Positions 51,503 through 60,899 of a stretch of 64,000 nt of DNA are shown piece after piece. The notes below the pieces were generated by a model. That model did not search any database and was not told where the DNA came from. It saw only the letters and a program-made list of their open reading frames with translations. Source of the stretch: Paraburkholderia susongensis (GTDB lineage: Bacteria > Pseudomonadota > Gammaproteobacteria > Burkholderiales > Burkholderiaceae); contig NZ_FXAT01000011.1 in the NCBI RefSeq assembly GCF_900177725.1, positions 124,001-188,000 of the forward strand, written 5' to 3'. The stretch's first letter is position 1. Every line of letters begins with the position of its first letter. Made by a program: the position numbers and the translations under genes.

Positions 51503-52888
51503 ATGAAAAACCTGCAGCGTCATCTGAACGCACGGCACATCCGCTTTCTCGCACTTGGCTCCGCGATTGGCACAGGGCTTTTTTACGGCTCGGCCTCGGC
51601 GATCCAGCTCGCGGGCCCGGCCGTGATCCTTGCATACCTGCTTAGCGGCGCTGCCGTCTACATGGTGATGCGCGCTCTCGGCGAAATGGCCGTGCATCAA
51701 CCAGTGGCCGGTTCGTTCGGCCATTACGCGACGGAAAATCTCGGGCCATTCGCCGGGTTCGTGACCGGCTGGACCTACACGCTCGAGATGGTGATCGTCG
51801 CGATTGCCGACATCACGGCTTTCGGCATCTATATGGGATTCTGGTTTCCGGGCGTACCGCAATGGATCTGGGTCCTCGCGATCGTCGTGATCATCTGCGG
51901 GCTCAACCTGTGTCACGTGAAGGTGTTCGGCGAAATGGAATTCTGGCTGTCGATCATCAAGGTCGTTGCGATCGTCGCGATGATCGGTGGCGGCGTCGCC
52001 ATCCTCGGCACCGGCATGCATCTGGGCGGCGGCACCACGCCTGCGCTGTCGAACCTGTGGAGCCACGGCGGTTTTATGCCGAACGGTGTCGGCGGGCTCA
52101 TCGCGTCGCTGTCGGTCGTGATCTTCGCGTATGGCGGCATCGAAGTGATCGGAATGAGCGCGGGTGAGGCGAAGAATCCGGAACAGGTGATTCCGCGCGC
52201 GATCAACACGGTGCCCGCACGTATCCTGCTGTTCTACGTGCTGACCATGGTCGTGCTGATGTCGATCTTCCCGTGGACGGGTGTCGGCGGCAACGGCAGC
52301 CCGTTCGTGCAGATCTTTTCCGCGCTCGGTGTGAAGTCGGCCGCGACGATCCTGAATCTCGTCGTGATCACCGCGGCGATTTCGGCGATCAACAGTGACA
52401 TCTTCGGCGCGGGCCGAATGATGTTCGGCATGGCACAGCAGGGTCAGGCGCCGCTCGTCCTGACTGCAACCTCGCGGCACGGCGCGCCTTGGGTCACGGT
52501 GCTGGTCATGGCGGGCGCGCTGCTCGTCGGCGTGCTGCTCAACTACCTGATGCCGAAGGACGTGTTCCTGGTGGTCGCTTCGATAGCGACGTTCGCGACA
52601 GTCTGGGTGTGGCTCATGATTCTGCTGTCGCAGATTGCAATGCGCCGCCGGCTGTCGCGCGCCGAAGTCGCGGCGCTGAAATTCCGTGTGCCGTTCTGGC
52701 CGGTCGCGCCCGCGCTGACGGTGGCATTCATGGGATTCGTGATTGTGATGCTCGGGTGGTTTGAAGATACGCGTGTTGCGCTCTATGTCGGCGCGATCTG
52801 GCTTGCGCTGCTTGCCGTGGTGTTCTATGTGCGGATACGTCCGAAATTTGCGGCTGCATCCCGCCAGGCAGAGGCCGGCTCGCTATGA
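51503..52888 (+). CDS. Amino-acid permease (AAT family, proline/histidine type)
   Basis: 461 residues, about 12 membrane helices. APC-superfamily signature at the start (RHIRFLALGSAIGTGLFYGSASAIQLAGPA), then MVMRALGEMAVHQPVAGSFGHYA and GGIEVIGMSAGEAKNPEQVIPRAI. The pattern is closest to ProY/HutT-like proline or histidine transporters. GGAA precedes the ATG. Monocistronic, with a possible GntR operator upstream and a hairpin downstream. Confidence 0.9.
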   Translation: MKNLQRHLNARHIRFLALGSAIGTGLFYGSASAIQLAGPAVILAYLLSGAAVYMVMRALGEMAVHQPVAGSFGHYATENLGPFAGFVTGWTYTLEMVIVAIADITAFGIYMGFWFPGVPQWIWVLAIVVIICGLNLCHVKVFGEMEFWLSIIKVVAIVAMIGGGVAILGTGMHLGGGTTPALSNLWSHGGFMPNGVGGLIASLSVVIFAYGGIEVIGMSAGEAKNPEQVIPRAINTVPARILLFYVLTMVVLMSIFPWTGVGGNGSPFVQIFSALGVKSAATILNLVVITAAISAINSDIFGAGRMMFGMAQQGQAPLVLTATSRHGAPWVTVLVMAGALLVGVLLNYLMPKDVFLVVASIATFATVWVWLMILLSQIAMRRRLSRAEVAALKFRVPFWPVAPALTVAFMGFVIVMLGWFEDTRVALYVGAIWLALLAVVFYVRIRPKFAAASRQAEAGSL

Positions 52889-52906
52889 GGAATTGAATAA
52901 GTACTC

Positions 52907-52938
52907 ACACCCTTCCCGTCATTCGACGGGGAGGGTGT
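52907..52938. terminator. Hairpin between permease and convergent thioesterase
   Basis: ACACCCTTCCCGTC, loop ATTC, GACGGGGAGGGTGT: a 14-bp stem with one G-T pair. It lacks a T-run on either side, so termination strength is uncertain. Confidence 0.55.
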
Positions 52939-52978
52939 CGCGCATATATTGACGAATATCGCCAGATCGCGTGCCTTC

Positions 52979-53419
52979 TCATTCCCTGCCGCCCGGCACA
53001 TCCCCCTCGTTCTCCCCAATCCGGTTAACTGTCCCCTGCGCGACCGCCACGAGCTTTTCGCGGTTGCCATCCACTGCATACACGCTGCACTGGCAGGTCG
53101 CCTGATGCCGTCCCGCATGGACCACGCTCGCGCGCGCGAGCAGCATGCCGTTCATCGCCGGGCGCAGATAGTTGATCTTGTATTCGCCGGTCACGACCTT
53201 CGGGCCGAGCGACAGCGCGCCCGCGAACGTTAGCGCGTTGTCGGCGAGATAGCTGATGACGCCGCCATGCACGAAGCCATGCTGCTGCCTCAGTTCGTCG
53301 CGAATCGGCAGACAGAGGGTGAGTTCGTTGTTGCCGACGTGCGTCAATTCCGCGCCAAGCAGCATGCTGAACGGCTGGGCGTGCAGTGCGCCGCGCGCCC
53401 GGTCGAGAAGGTCAGTCAT
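52979..53419 (-). CDS. PaaI-family hotdog thioesterase
   Basis: 146 residues from ATG 53419, which has GAAGGAACC upstream. Hotdog fold with the PaaI signature QQHGFVHGGVISYLADNALTFAG near residue 45-65, where the Asp is the likely catalytic residue, and the strand VVTGEYKINYLRPAMNG. It hydrolyses acyl- or aryl-CoA thioesters. Monocistronic and convergent with the permease. Confidence 0.88.
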   Translation of the reverse strand: MTDLLDRARGALHAQPFSMLLGAELTHVGNNELTLCLPIRDELRQQHGFVHGGVISYLADNALTFAGALSLGPKVVTGEYKINYLRPAMNGMLLARASVVHAGRHQATCQCSVYAVDGNREKLVAVAQGTVNRIGENEGDVPGGRE

Positions 53420-53699
53420 CGTGGTTCCTTCGGAGAAGGCCCGTGTGGGCATCCGCAGTGGTGTGCTTCGTGCGGTCCCTACCCACTCTAGGAAGCGTGG
53501 CTGCACTGCGTCAAGGTGATTCGGCAAAATGCGCGCGGCATTGTTGCGCAAAAAGAATCCAATCACGATGATCGCCGACGAACAGCCGATATCGGCCGCT
53601 GTTTGCTGATATTGGTCTCAAGTCGGTCTCAAGTCGCGCGCCGACCTGCCGTAAACCCTGGTGTAGCCCCCGCCATCCTTTGCTCTCCAGGTGTCCACG

Positions 53700-55322
53700 A
53701 TGTTCAGCAAGATCAAGGTCGCATCCGGCCTCTTATGTGTTCTGGCCGCGTTCTGCGTATTCCAGCTCGTCACGGTGGGCCTCGGTTTCTGGTCGTTGAC
53801 CCGCACGCACGACGACGTGGGCGAACTGTCGAACATTGCGCTCACGCAGGTGGACGCGGTCAACCAGACGACGCAGCGCCTCATGGATGCGCGCATCAAC
53901 CTGTCGCGCGCCGGCACGCGCATGGTGCGCGGCGGCGCGGAGCCGACGGACATCGTGCAGCATGCGCGCGAGCAGCTTGTCGCCGCCGATCAGTCGTTCG
54001 CGGCGTTCATGAGCGCGCGCAAGACCAGCGACGAAAACAACGCGCGCGCCACCGCACTTGCCGGGCGGTACAAGACGCTGCACGACGCGCTCGGCGAACT
54101 CGCGCAGTATCTCGACTCGAACGACATCCAGGCCTTCCTCGATCAGCCGACCCAGTCGTTTCAGGACGCCTATCTCGCGGAATCGCATAACTTCGTGCAA
54201 TTCGGCGACGCCGCGAGCCGCGCCTCGCTCGATTCGATCGATGCGCGCATGGCGGCGTTTCGCATCGTCAGTATCGTGATCCTGGTCGCGCTCGTGGCCG
54301 GCACCTTCGCGGTCTACACGGTGCTGCGCCGCGGCGTGGTGGCGCCGCTCGAAGAGGTGGGCCGCCACTTCGAGCGCATCGCGCAAGGGCGCCTCGATCA
54401 GCCGATCGCCGCGCGCGGCACCAACGAAATCGGCCGGCTGTTCTCGGGGCTCGCGACGATGCAGGCGAGCGTCGCGCGCACCGTGCAGACCGTGCGCGAA
54501 TCGGCGGATTCGATCCATATCGGCGCCGATGAAATCGCGACCGGCAACGCCGATCTGTCGGCGCGCACTGAAAACCAGGCAGCTTCGCTCGAAGAAACCG
54601 CATCGAGCATGGAAGAGTTGACGGCCACCGTGCGCCAGAACGCCGGCCATGCGCGCGAAGCGAACGCGCTCGCCGAGACCGCGCTCGACGCGACCTCGCG
54701 CGGCAGTGAAGTGGTCAACCAGGTGGTCGACAAGATGCGCGGCATTGCGCAGAGTTCGGACAAGATCGCCGAGATCATTTCGGTGATCGACGGCATTGCG
54801 TTCCAGACGAACATTCTCGCGCTGAACGCAGCCGTCGAAGCGGCGCGTGCGGGCGAGCAGGGCCGTGGCTTCGCGGTCGTGGCGGGCGAGGTGCGCGGGC
54901 TCGCGCAGCGCAGCGCGCAATCGGCGAAGGAAATCAAGACGCTGATCAGCGAGTCGGTTGCCGAGATTCAGGGCGGCTCGACGCTCGTCGAGCGCGCCGG
55001 CGAAGCGATGAGCCACGTGTCCACGTCGATTTTGCGCGTCACGCAGATGATGGCGGAGATCAGCGCGTCGTCGCTCGAGCAGAGTACCGGCATCGAGCAG
55101 GTGAACCAGGCGGTCGTGCAGATGGACGAGATGACGCAGCAGAACGCGGCGCTCGTCGAACAGGCTGCTGCTGCGGCGGCTTCACTGCATCAGCAGACTC
55201 AGCAATTGAAGCAGGCGGTATCGGTGTTCGAAATTTCGGAAACTGTGTTGCGTACGCAACACCCCGGCGCAATGCAGGCGGTGAATGCGGAATTCGGATT
55301 AACCACAATGCATGCGATTTAA
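53700..55322 (+). CDS. Methyl-accepting chemotaxis protein
   Basis: 540 residues. Membrane helix 1 at about 10-32, a periplasmic four-helix-type sensor domain (about 35-185, LTQVDAVNQTTQRLMDARINLSRAGTRMVRGG as in Tar/Tsr-like TarH domains), membrane helix 2 at about 187-210, HAMP to 265, and the signalling domain with the conserved hairpin tip (IDGIAFQTNILALNAAVEAARAGEQGRGFAVVAGEVR) near 365-400. The C-terminus lacks the NWETF-type receptor tail. Ligand unknown. GTG 53691 is a possible alternative start three codons earlier. Confidence 0.93.
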   Translation: MFSKIKVASGLLCVLAAFCVFQLVTVGLGFWSLTRTHDDVGELSNIALTQVDAVNQTTQRLMDARINLSRAGTRMVRGGAEPTDIVQHAREQLVAADQSFAAFMSARKTSDENNARATALAGRYKTLHDALGELAQYLDSNDIQAFLDQPTQSFQDAYLAESHNFVQFGDAASRASLDSIDARMAAFRIVSIVILVALVAGTFAVYTVLRRGVVAPLEEVGRHFERIAQGRLDQPIAARGTNEIGRLFSGLATMQASVARTVQTVRESADSIHIGADEIATGNADLSARTENQAASLEETASSMEELTATVRQNAGHAREANALAETALDATSRGSEVVNQVVDKMRGIAQSSDKIAEIISVIDGIAFQTNILALNAAVEAARAGEQGRGFAVVAGEVRGLAQRSAQSAKEIKTLISESVAEIQGGSTLVERAGEAMSHVSTSILRVTQMMAEISASSLEQSTGIEQVNQAVVQMDEMTQQNAALVEQAAAAAASLHQQTQQLKQAVSVFEISETVLRTQHPGAMQAVNAEFGLTTMHAI

Positions 55323-55378
55323 TGCGGCGGCGCTAAAAAAGCATGCATCGAAAAGATGCATCAGAAAAGCCCAAAAAG

Positions 55379-55407
55379 AAAATGGCTCGCGCAAGGCGAG
55401 CCATTTT
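55379..55407. terminator. Bidirectional hairpin between chemoreceptor and cold-shock gene
   Basis: AAAATGGCTCG, 7-base loop, CGAGCCATTTT: a perfect 11-bp stem with A/T ends, between two convergent genes. Confidence 0.75.
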
Positions 55408-55479
55408 GCATTAGATGCGGGGCCTGAAAAGGCGCCTATGTGCGCAATCTAAGCCGGTCTATGAAGTACCTGGAAGTAC

Positions 55480-55683
55480 TTAGATCGACTGGATGTTCGC
55501 AGCCTGCTTGCCCTTCGGGCCTTGCTTGACTTCGAACGACACCTTCTGGTTTTCCTGCAGGGACTTGAAGCCCGAGGACTGGATTTCCGAGAAGTGCGCA
55601 AACAGGTCTTCACCGCCGTCGTCCGGCGTAATGAAACCAAAGCCCTTTGCATCGTTAAACCACTTAACAGTACCTGTTGCCAT
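55480..55683 (-). CDS. cspA: Cold-shock protein, CspA family
   Basis: 67 residues from ATG 55683. Complete cold-shock domain: MATGTVKWFNDAKGFGFITPD with RNP1 KGFGFI, RNP2 as DLFAHF, and the ending VKQGPKGKQAANIQ. Binds single-stranded RNA/DNA as an RNA chaperone. The gene has a long non-coding leader side (55684 to about 55800) as is usual for cold-shock mRNAs; the rest of the gap to 56007 shows no gene. The choice among paralogue names is uncertain. Confidence 0.93.
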   Translation of the reverse strand: MATGTVKWFNDAKGFGFITPDDGGEDLFAHFSEIQSSGFKSLQENQKVSFEVKQGPKGKQAANIQSI

Positions 55684-56007
55684 TTTTGATCCAATAAATG
55701 TTGTGTGTTGCATTCGCGTTCGTTATTCCTCGACATGAGGCGAAGCGCGAGGGGAGAGTTGTATCACGTCTTTATGACAGACGCCAATCAACCTGCATTC
55801 GGGTATTCCCCGGTTTTGACGTTTTTTCGACGTTTGCACCGCTGCCGGAAGGTATTTCTTGTCGCCAGGGTAAACCAGCGGCAGTGCCTTCCGGACAAAT
55901 TTTGGACAAAGGACCGGCGCATTTCTCCGCCAGGGCGATGGTTTTCTGTCGGTTCGTTCGACCTGCTATCTTCCGGCATCCGCCTTTAAATCCCCCTCAA
56001 AATCTGC

Positions 56008-57141
56008 TTAAGGCTGTGCTTTGGGTTCCTCGGCCGCGGGCAGCGCGGCATAGGCGGTGGCGAGGTGATACGGCGTGGTGGACGGCATGTCCGCGCGTGC
56101 GACTTCGCCTTCGGGTGTCTTGCACTCGAACCAGCCGCGCGGATGCAAAAAGCGTTGCTCGAAGAGCGCAATCTGGCGCGGCAGCGCGGCGTGCGCGGCC
56201 GGGTCGTCGTGGCAGGCGAGCGCGCGCAGATATTCCGTTTGCGCCCAGATCCGCTGGGTCGCGTCCTTGACGTTGCCGGCTTCGTCGAGCGATGCGCACA
56301 CGGCGCCACTATCCGGGTCCACGCCGTGCTGCTGCGCGAAGGTAAAGGCGCGCGCGAGCGCTTCGGCAAGCCCGGTTCCGTCGAGCAGGCCGCCCGCCTG
56401 CCTGACGAGCCAGAACCACTCGAACTGATGCCCCGGCTCCAGGCGGTTGCCGCCCGCGCCGATCGGCAATTCGGCGATGCAGCCACTCGGCGCATGCACG
56501 AAGTGCCGCGCGACCGCGCCGGCAAGGCGGCGCAGCGCGGCGCCGAAGGCGTTGTCGCGCGTCGCTTCGCAGGCGGCGAGCCAGGCTTCGGTCAGGTGCA
56601 TCAGCGGATTTTGCAGCGGCGTGCCGGTGACCTTCGCGAAGTCGACGGTGAGCGCGGCGTTGAACAGATCGTCGTCGGCCGCGAAGTTCGACTGGATCAG
56701 CGCCGACGTGCTGTGCACGATTTCCAGCGCGTCGTGGCTGCCGGTGCGCCGGCCGTATTCGGCGCAGGCGAACACGACGAATGCGTGCGTGTAGAGGTCC
56801 TTGGTGGTGTCGAGCGGCGCGCCGAGCGCGTCGACGCTGTAGAACCATCCGCCGTGGTCAGTGTCCTGAAAGATGTGCTTCAACGAATCGAACAGCACGT
56901 GCGCATGCTCGAAGTCGCCTGCCTGTGAGAAGGTGAACAACTGTCGCGCGCACGCCATCGCCCGATAGCGTTGCGCGGGCAGCGGCCGATGATCGTCGGC
57001 GCTGAGCGCTTCGTACGGCAGTTTCAATGCGGTGTTGAAGCCGGGCCCGCGCCACATCGGCAGCACCACGTTCGCGAAGTGCTCGCGCAGCGCGGTCGCG
57101 CCGGCGGTGGCCGAGGTGGGGGAAGGGGGCGTGCTTGGCAT
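56008..57141 (-). CDS. AGE-family sugar epimerase/isomerase
   Basis: 377 residues, (alpha/alpha)6-barrel of the N-acylglucosamine 2-epimerase/mannose isomerase family. Conserved pieces: HGGWFYSVDALGAPLDTTKDLYTHAFVVFACAEY, LEPGHQFEWFWLV, QRIWAQTEYLRAL and HPRGWFECKTPEGEV; the histidines in HQFEW and near the C-terminus (STTPYHLATAYAAL) are the likely catalytic pair. It probably interconverts mannose and fructose or related sugars. No sugar cluster is adjacent and no partner is evident. Confidence 0.85.
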   Translation of the reverse strand: MPSTPPSPTSATAGATALREHFANVVLPMWRGPGFNTALKLPYEALSADDHRPLPAQRYRAMACARQLFTFSQAGDFEHAHVLFDSLKHIFQDTDHGGWFYSVDALGAPLDTTKDLYTHAFVVFACAEYGRRTGSHDALEIVHSTSALIQSNFAADDDLFNAALTVDFAKVTGTPLQNPLMHLTEAWLAACEATRDNAFGAALRRLAGAVARHFVHAPSGCIAELPIGAGGNRLEPGHQFEWFWLVRQAGGLLDGTGLAEALARAFTFAQQHGVDPDSGAVCASLDEAGNVKDATQRIWAQTEYLRALACHDDPAAHAALPRQIALFEQRFLHPRGWFECKTPEGEVARADMPSTTPYHLATAYAALPAAEEPKAQP

Positions 57142-57540
57142 AGTCGAATGGGTTCAGGCGCGGTGTGCGCGAGGTGCAGGGTGTCGAAGCGGAAGCGGCA
57201 TTCAGGGCGGCGGGTCCAGGTTGCGGGTCAGGATTGCAATTCACGGTTCAGGGTTGCAATGCAAGGCCGTAATTCGAGGCTACGGTTCCTGGCCACATTT
57301 CCGGGCCGTATTTCCAAAGGCGCCTTTCCAGGGGCGCGGCGGTGTGCGGCCTAGCATAATGCAAACGCCTTGCGCTGACACGTTAGCTCGATCATCTGTA
57401 ATGCTCGACGCATATGCGGCGCAAGAGGCGCAAGAGGCGTATGCAGTACATGCGGCACATGCTGCATGCGCCGCGCGCAAAGCCAGGCGCGCATGCCGCG
57501 ACAACCCCCCGGCTCATTTCACAAATAAGGAGGAACAACA
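57142..57540. other. Gene-free spacer before the MgtC-like gene
   Basis: 399 bp between divergent genes. It contains imperfect repeats of GGTTGC/GGTTCAGGGTTGC-like blocks (57215-57265) and GCGCAAGAGGC twice near 57418. No hairpin with a T-run stood out. A long 5' leader for the MgtC-like gene is possible but unproven. Confidence 0.4.
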
Positions 57541-58227
57541 ATGCTGGGCAATCTCGAACTCATCTCCCGTCTCGTGTTGGCCGCAGCGCTCGGCAGCGTG
57601 ATCGGCTTCGAGCGCGAGCGGCTTTCGTGGGCGGCGGGATTGCGTACGCACATGCTGGTCTGCGTGGGGTCGGCGCTCATCATGATCGTGTCGGCGTATG
57701 GCTTCGCCGAAGTGCTGCAGGGCGAACACGTCGTGCTCGATCCGTCGCGGATGGCCGCCCAGGTGGTGTCGGGCATCGGCTTTCTCGGCGCGGGTTCGAT
57801 CCTGTTGCGCGGCGAGATCGTGCGCGGGCTGACCACCGCGGCGAGCCTGTGGTCGGTCGCCGCAATCGGGCTCGCGGTCGGCGGCGGACTGTACACGGCG
57901 TCGATCGCGGCGACCATCATCATCCTGATCATCCTTGCCGGCATCAAGCCGCTGGAGCGGCGCTTCATCACGGTCAAGCAGCGGCGCCAGCTGACGATGA
58001 TCGTCGAGCGCGGCGCGTTGACGTTTCACTCGCTGCACGACGAACTCGGCGCCGCGAGCCCGCGTGTCAAGCAGTTCGTGATGCAGCAGAGCGACGACGC
58101 GCCCGAGTGCGACGAGGTGCTGATTACGCTGCATCGCGTGTCGAGTGTGGAATACGAGTCGATCTGCGAGCGCTTGCGGCAGTTGCCCGGCGTCAGACAG
58201 TTCCGCCAGGACGACGCGGCGTCGTGA
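57541..58227 (+). CDS. MgtC/SapB-family membrane protein
   Basis: 228 residues. Four to five membrane helices with the MgtC signature (LVLAAALGSVIGFERERLSWAAGLRTHMLVCVGSALIMI and GIGFLGAGSILLRGEIVRGLTTAASLWSVAAIGLAVGGG), then a C-terminal ACT-like cytoplasmic domain (about 150-225). Homologues affect Mg2+ limitation responses and ATP synthase. A very good ribosome site, AAGGAGGAACA, precedes ATG 57541. Confidence 0.9.
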   Translation: MLGNLELISRLVLAAALGSVIGFERERLSWAAGLRTHMLVCVGSALIMIVSAYGFAEVLQGEHVVLDPSRMAAQVVSGIGFLGAGSILLRGEIVRGLTTAASLWSVAAIGLAVGGGLYTASIAATIIILIILAGIKPLERRFITVKQRRQLTMIVERGALTFHSLHDELGAASPRVKQFVMQQSDDAPECDEVLITLHRVSSVEYESICERLRQLPGVRQFRQDDAAS

Positions 58228-58403
58228 AGCGAGGCAGTGGCGGATCGGCACAAATTCTCGACGCAAATCGTCGGCGCAAATCCTCGCCGAATGGCTTCGG
58301 CGCGGGCGGACCGCCGTGCGACAATGCGGGCTCTAAAAATTCCAATGGCAATGATGAGCGGCATCTGGCGCCTGCGTTCCCGGCGACGACCGCTTTTTTC
58401 TCT

Positions 58404-59894
58404 ATGGCTGATTCCGTAGCATCCTCGCAGTCCAGGCCCAGGCGCGCCGCTTCGAAGAAGCAGCGTCAGGGCAGCGTCTCCACCGAAACCGAAAACAAGC
58501 TGGCGCGCGCGGCGCGCTCGGCACAACGCCTCGCGCAACTGAGCGGCGCTTCGCGCGACGGCAGCACACTCGACTTGTTCCCCGACGATCCCACCCGCGC
58601 GGCGCTCGAAGCGATGAACATCGACATTCGCCAGGGCACGCTGGATGGCTTCGAATTGCCCGACGTGGTGCTGCAGGCAGTCGGCGCGCTCGACGACAAC
58701 GCATTGCCCGACAAGGCCGCGCGCCGTGCGCCGCGCGCCGCGAAGGCCGACGCTGCGGCGCCCGTCAATGCGCAATTGAGCGGGCTTGATATCGAGCCGC
58801 CGCCGGCCGCGGAGATTGCGTCGGCGGACGGCGTGGCGGACGGTGGGGCGGTAGACGTTGCAGGCAGCGTAAATGCTGCGACAAACCCCTCAGGTGCTTC
58901 AAGCGATGCGACGCCGAAGGCGGACGCGACTACTGGAGATAAACCCACCGCAACCGCGCGCGAGCAGTCCGCGCCGCTTACTTCGGCGATGGCGGCGGCG
59001 ACCGTCGCTCGCAGCGTGACCGCGTTGCGCCAGACGACGGATGCAGGGTCGGCGACTGGTTCGATGGTGGCGGGTTCGTCCGTTGCACCGACCTCGGGCG
59101 GAGGCAAGCGGCCGCAGCGCTTCACCGCGACCTTCGCGAAGGCCGCGATGGCTTCGGGCGAAACGGCCGCTACCACCGGCGCCGTCATCGCCGACGCCGG
59201 CAACGCAAGTCAATCCGCCGATGAGGCTGCTGTGCAAACGTCCGCCCGTTCCGCTGGGCTCGCCGCCGCCACAGAGTGGGTGGACATGGAGCAGGTAGAG
59301 ACGGAGCGGGCGGACACGAAGCAGGACAAATCATCTGCACCCGCAGCGGCACCCGTGGCCACGGACACGGACACCCACGCCGCATTCGCCGCACCCTGGC
59401 GCGAAGCGCATAGCGCCGAAGCAACCACCGCCGCGCTACGCGCCGGGCCGGAATTGGATCTCGCGCGGGCCACCGCCTTTGCCGATACCGTCGATGCGCT
59501 TTATGGCGTGATCGCCGATCAGCGCCGCGCCGCGACCGATCACTCGCGCCGCGTGAAATGGATGCTGTCGGTCGTGGTGGGGGCGCTGCTGGTCACGGTC
59601 GCGATCGGCGTTACGCAGACCCTGCTGCTGATGCGCTTGACCCGCGAGACCACGGCCCAGCAGCACCGCATCGAGCAGATGATGCAGAACCAGCAGGCGG
59701 CGATGGTCAGCCTGCTCGACACGCACGCAGCCATGGCGGCCGCGAACGCCGCCTCCGCGCCAGCTACGGCGACACCCGTTGCGACGACGCCGGCTGCGCC
59801 CCAACAGGCTGCTGGCGTAACGCCGGTTCATACCCGGCACGCCGGCCGCGCGCCGCACGGCCATAGGACGAAAGCGTCCCCGGCGACGAACTGA
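58404..59894 (+). CDS. Ala-rich single-span membrane protein of unknown function
   Basis: 496 residues from the best-placed ATG (58404). Residues 10-100 are basic then ordered (LARAARSAQRLAQLSGASRDG, TLDLFPDDPTRAALEAMNIDIRQGTLDGFELPDVVLQAV). Residues 100-350 are low-complexity Ala/Ser/Thr-rich. One membrane helix near 393-415 (WMLSVVVGALLVTVAIGVTQTLLLM) is followed by a coiled-coil-like Gln/Met stretch and a basic His tail. This suggests a long cytoplasmic N-terminus and a periplasmic C-terminus. Family not recognised. No strong ribosome site, so the start is approximate. Confidence 0.65.
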   Translation: MADSVASSQSRPRRAASKKQRQGSVSTETENKLARAARSAQRLAQLSGASRDGSTLDLFPDDPTRAALEAMNIDIRQGTLDGFELPDVVLQAVGALDDNALPDKAARRAPRAAKADAAAPVNAQLSGLDIEPPPAAEIASADGVADGGAVDVAGSVNAATNPSGASSDATPKADATTGDKPTATAREQSAPLTSAMAAATVARSVTALRQTTDAGSATGSMVAGSSVAPTSGGGKRPQRFTATFAKAAMASGETAATTGAVIADAGNASQSADEAAVQTSARSAGLAAATEWVDMEQVETERADTKQDKSSAPAAAPVATDTDTHAAFAAPWREAHSAEATTAALRAGPELDLARATAFADTVDALYGVIADQRRAATDHSRRVKWMLSVVVGALLVTVAIGVTQTLLLMRLTRETTAQQHRIEQMMQNQQAAMVSLLDTHAAMAAANAASAPATATPVATTPAAPQQAAGVTPVHTRHAGRAPHGHRTKASPATN

Positions 59895-59904
59895 CGGTTC
59901 TTCC

Positions 59905-59933
59905 CGTCGCGCCAGTGCAAGGCTGGCGCGACG
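59905..59933 (+). terminator. Hairpin after the Ala-rich protein gene
   Basis: CGTCGCGCCAG, loop TGCAAGG, CTGGCGCGACG: a perfect 11-bp stem 10 bp after the stop. There is no T-run, so it may be a processing or attenuating structure. From 59934 to 60224 I see no gene. Confidence 0.5.
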
Positions 59934-60224
59934 GCGGTTCATGACGGCTACACCGGCCACGCACTACGTGGCCGCAGGGCGAAAGTACTCAACCCGAACG
60001 GGATAGCTCTGCCGCCGCACCGCGCCTCCACGCGCCAATCCCGAGGCGCCAATGAATTTCCCTGCTCGTTGCGCGCATCCGCGAGACCGCACCCCAACGC
60101 TCCAGTAGCCGCCCCATTGAGCCCGAAAATGTTAAATCGGGGACGTTGTCGTGATGCAACGCATCAAGACCCAATCAGGCTGCGACATCGCACCACACCG
60201 AAAAATTGCTGCATTGCACTAGCT

Positions 60225-60269
60225 TTTTCCTAGGGAAAACCCTATAGTTACGGTTAAGGGAAAACCCTA
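60225..60269. promoter_or_regulatory. Tandem AGGGAAAACCCTA operator-like boxes
   Basis: AGGGAAAACCCTA occurs at 60232-60244 and again at 60257-60269, 25 bp apart. The first is joined to TTTTTCC on its left, giving a near-perfect palindrome TTTTTCCTAGGGAAAA (60225-60240). The pair ends 28 bp before the ATG of the 52-residue gene and so spans its likely promoter. Confidence 0.55.
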
Positions 60270-60297
60270 GCAACGCAATCACTAACCGGGAGTCGCC

Positions 60298-60456
60298 ATG
60301 AGCTTCATCTTTGCACTGTTTCAAAAGGTCAGCGACCTCTTTGCGTCGCCCCATCTGCCGCTGGATTCGGACTACTCGTACGCAGCCCGTAGCCGCGAAG
60401 CGGATCGCATGCGCCGCGCGCAAGCCACGCTGTTCGGCATCAAGCTGACCGACTAA
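60298..60456 (+). CDS. Small DUF3563-like protein
   Basis: 52 residues: an N-terminal aromatic/hydrophobic helix (MSFIFALFQKVSDLF), then a charged C-terminal part (YAARSREADRMRRAQATLFGIKLTD). The layout of a hydrophobic start followed by a YxA-rich charged helix recalls the DUF3563 small proteins of Burkholderiaceae, though this is from memory. GGGAG precedes the ATG by seven bases. Flanked by tandem operator-like boxes and a terminator, so it is a free-standing regulated gene. Confidence 0.6.
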   Translation: MSFIFALFQKVSDLFASPHLPLDSDYSYAARSREADRMRRAQATLFGIKLTD

Positions 60457-60528
60457 GTAAGAGCAGCCTCACCGTCCCAGGCGCAACATAACGCGCCGGG
60501 GCGCGCACTTCGGGTGCGCATCTCAATG

Positions 60529-60563
60529 AAGCCACTGTTCGCGCAAGCGAATCGTGGCTTTTT
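60529..60563 (+). terminator. Intrinsic terminator of the small gene
   Basis: AAGCCAC then TTCGC, loop GCAA, GCGAA then GTGGCTT, with a 2x2 internal mismatch and T after the stem. It lies 72 bp after the 52-residue gene; a smaller hairpin GCGCAC-TTCGG-GTGCGC precedes it. Confidence 0.75.
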
Positions 60564-60899
60564 GCTTTTCGGCCGCCGTGCCGCGCGACGGGCGTCATCC
60601 TTGCGAAATATTTCTCGGGCGAAATGAATGTAACAGGCTCTCATGTCGATTCGCCGCACCGTCTCGCCGGTCTATGCTGAAAGTCTTGAAGAACGGGACT
60701 CGAGAGCAGGAAGCGGATTCCATCATCCGTCCCTATCTATGAAATTCTCGCTTACAAGTGCTCACGTCTTCACGCGATTCGGGCCGCTAAAGTGGGTCAC
60801 AAGCGTACGGTGTCTGGTTCGGGCTCAATCGAGCCGGAGCGGCAAAGCCCAACAAACACGGACGCTGGCCTGGAATAAAACTTTGACGGGAGGTCCATT
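60564..60899. other. Gene-free stretch
   Basis: 336 bp before the His-rich secreted protein gene. Frames here lack ribosome sites and coherent composition. The right end must contain the promoter of that gene. Nothing else seen. Confidence 0.45.
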
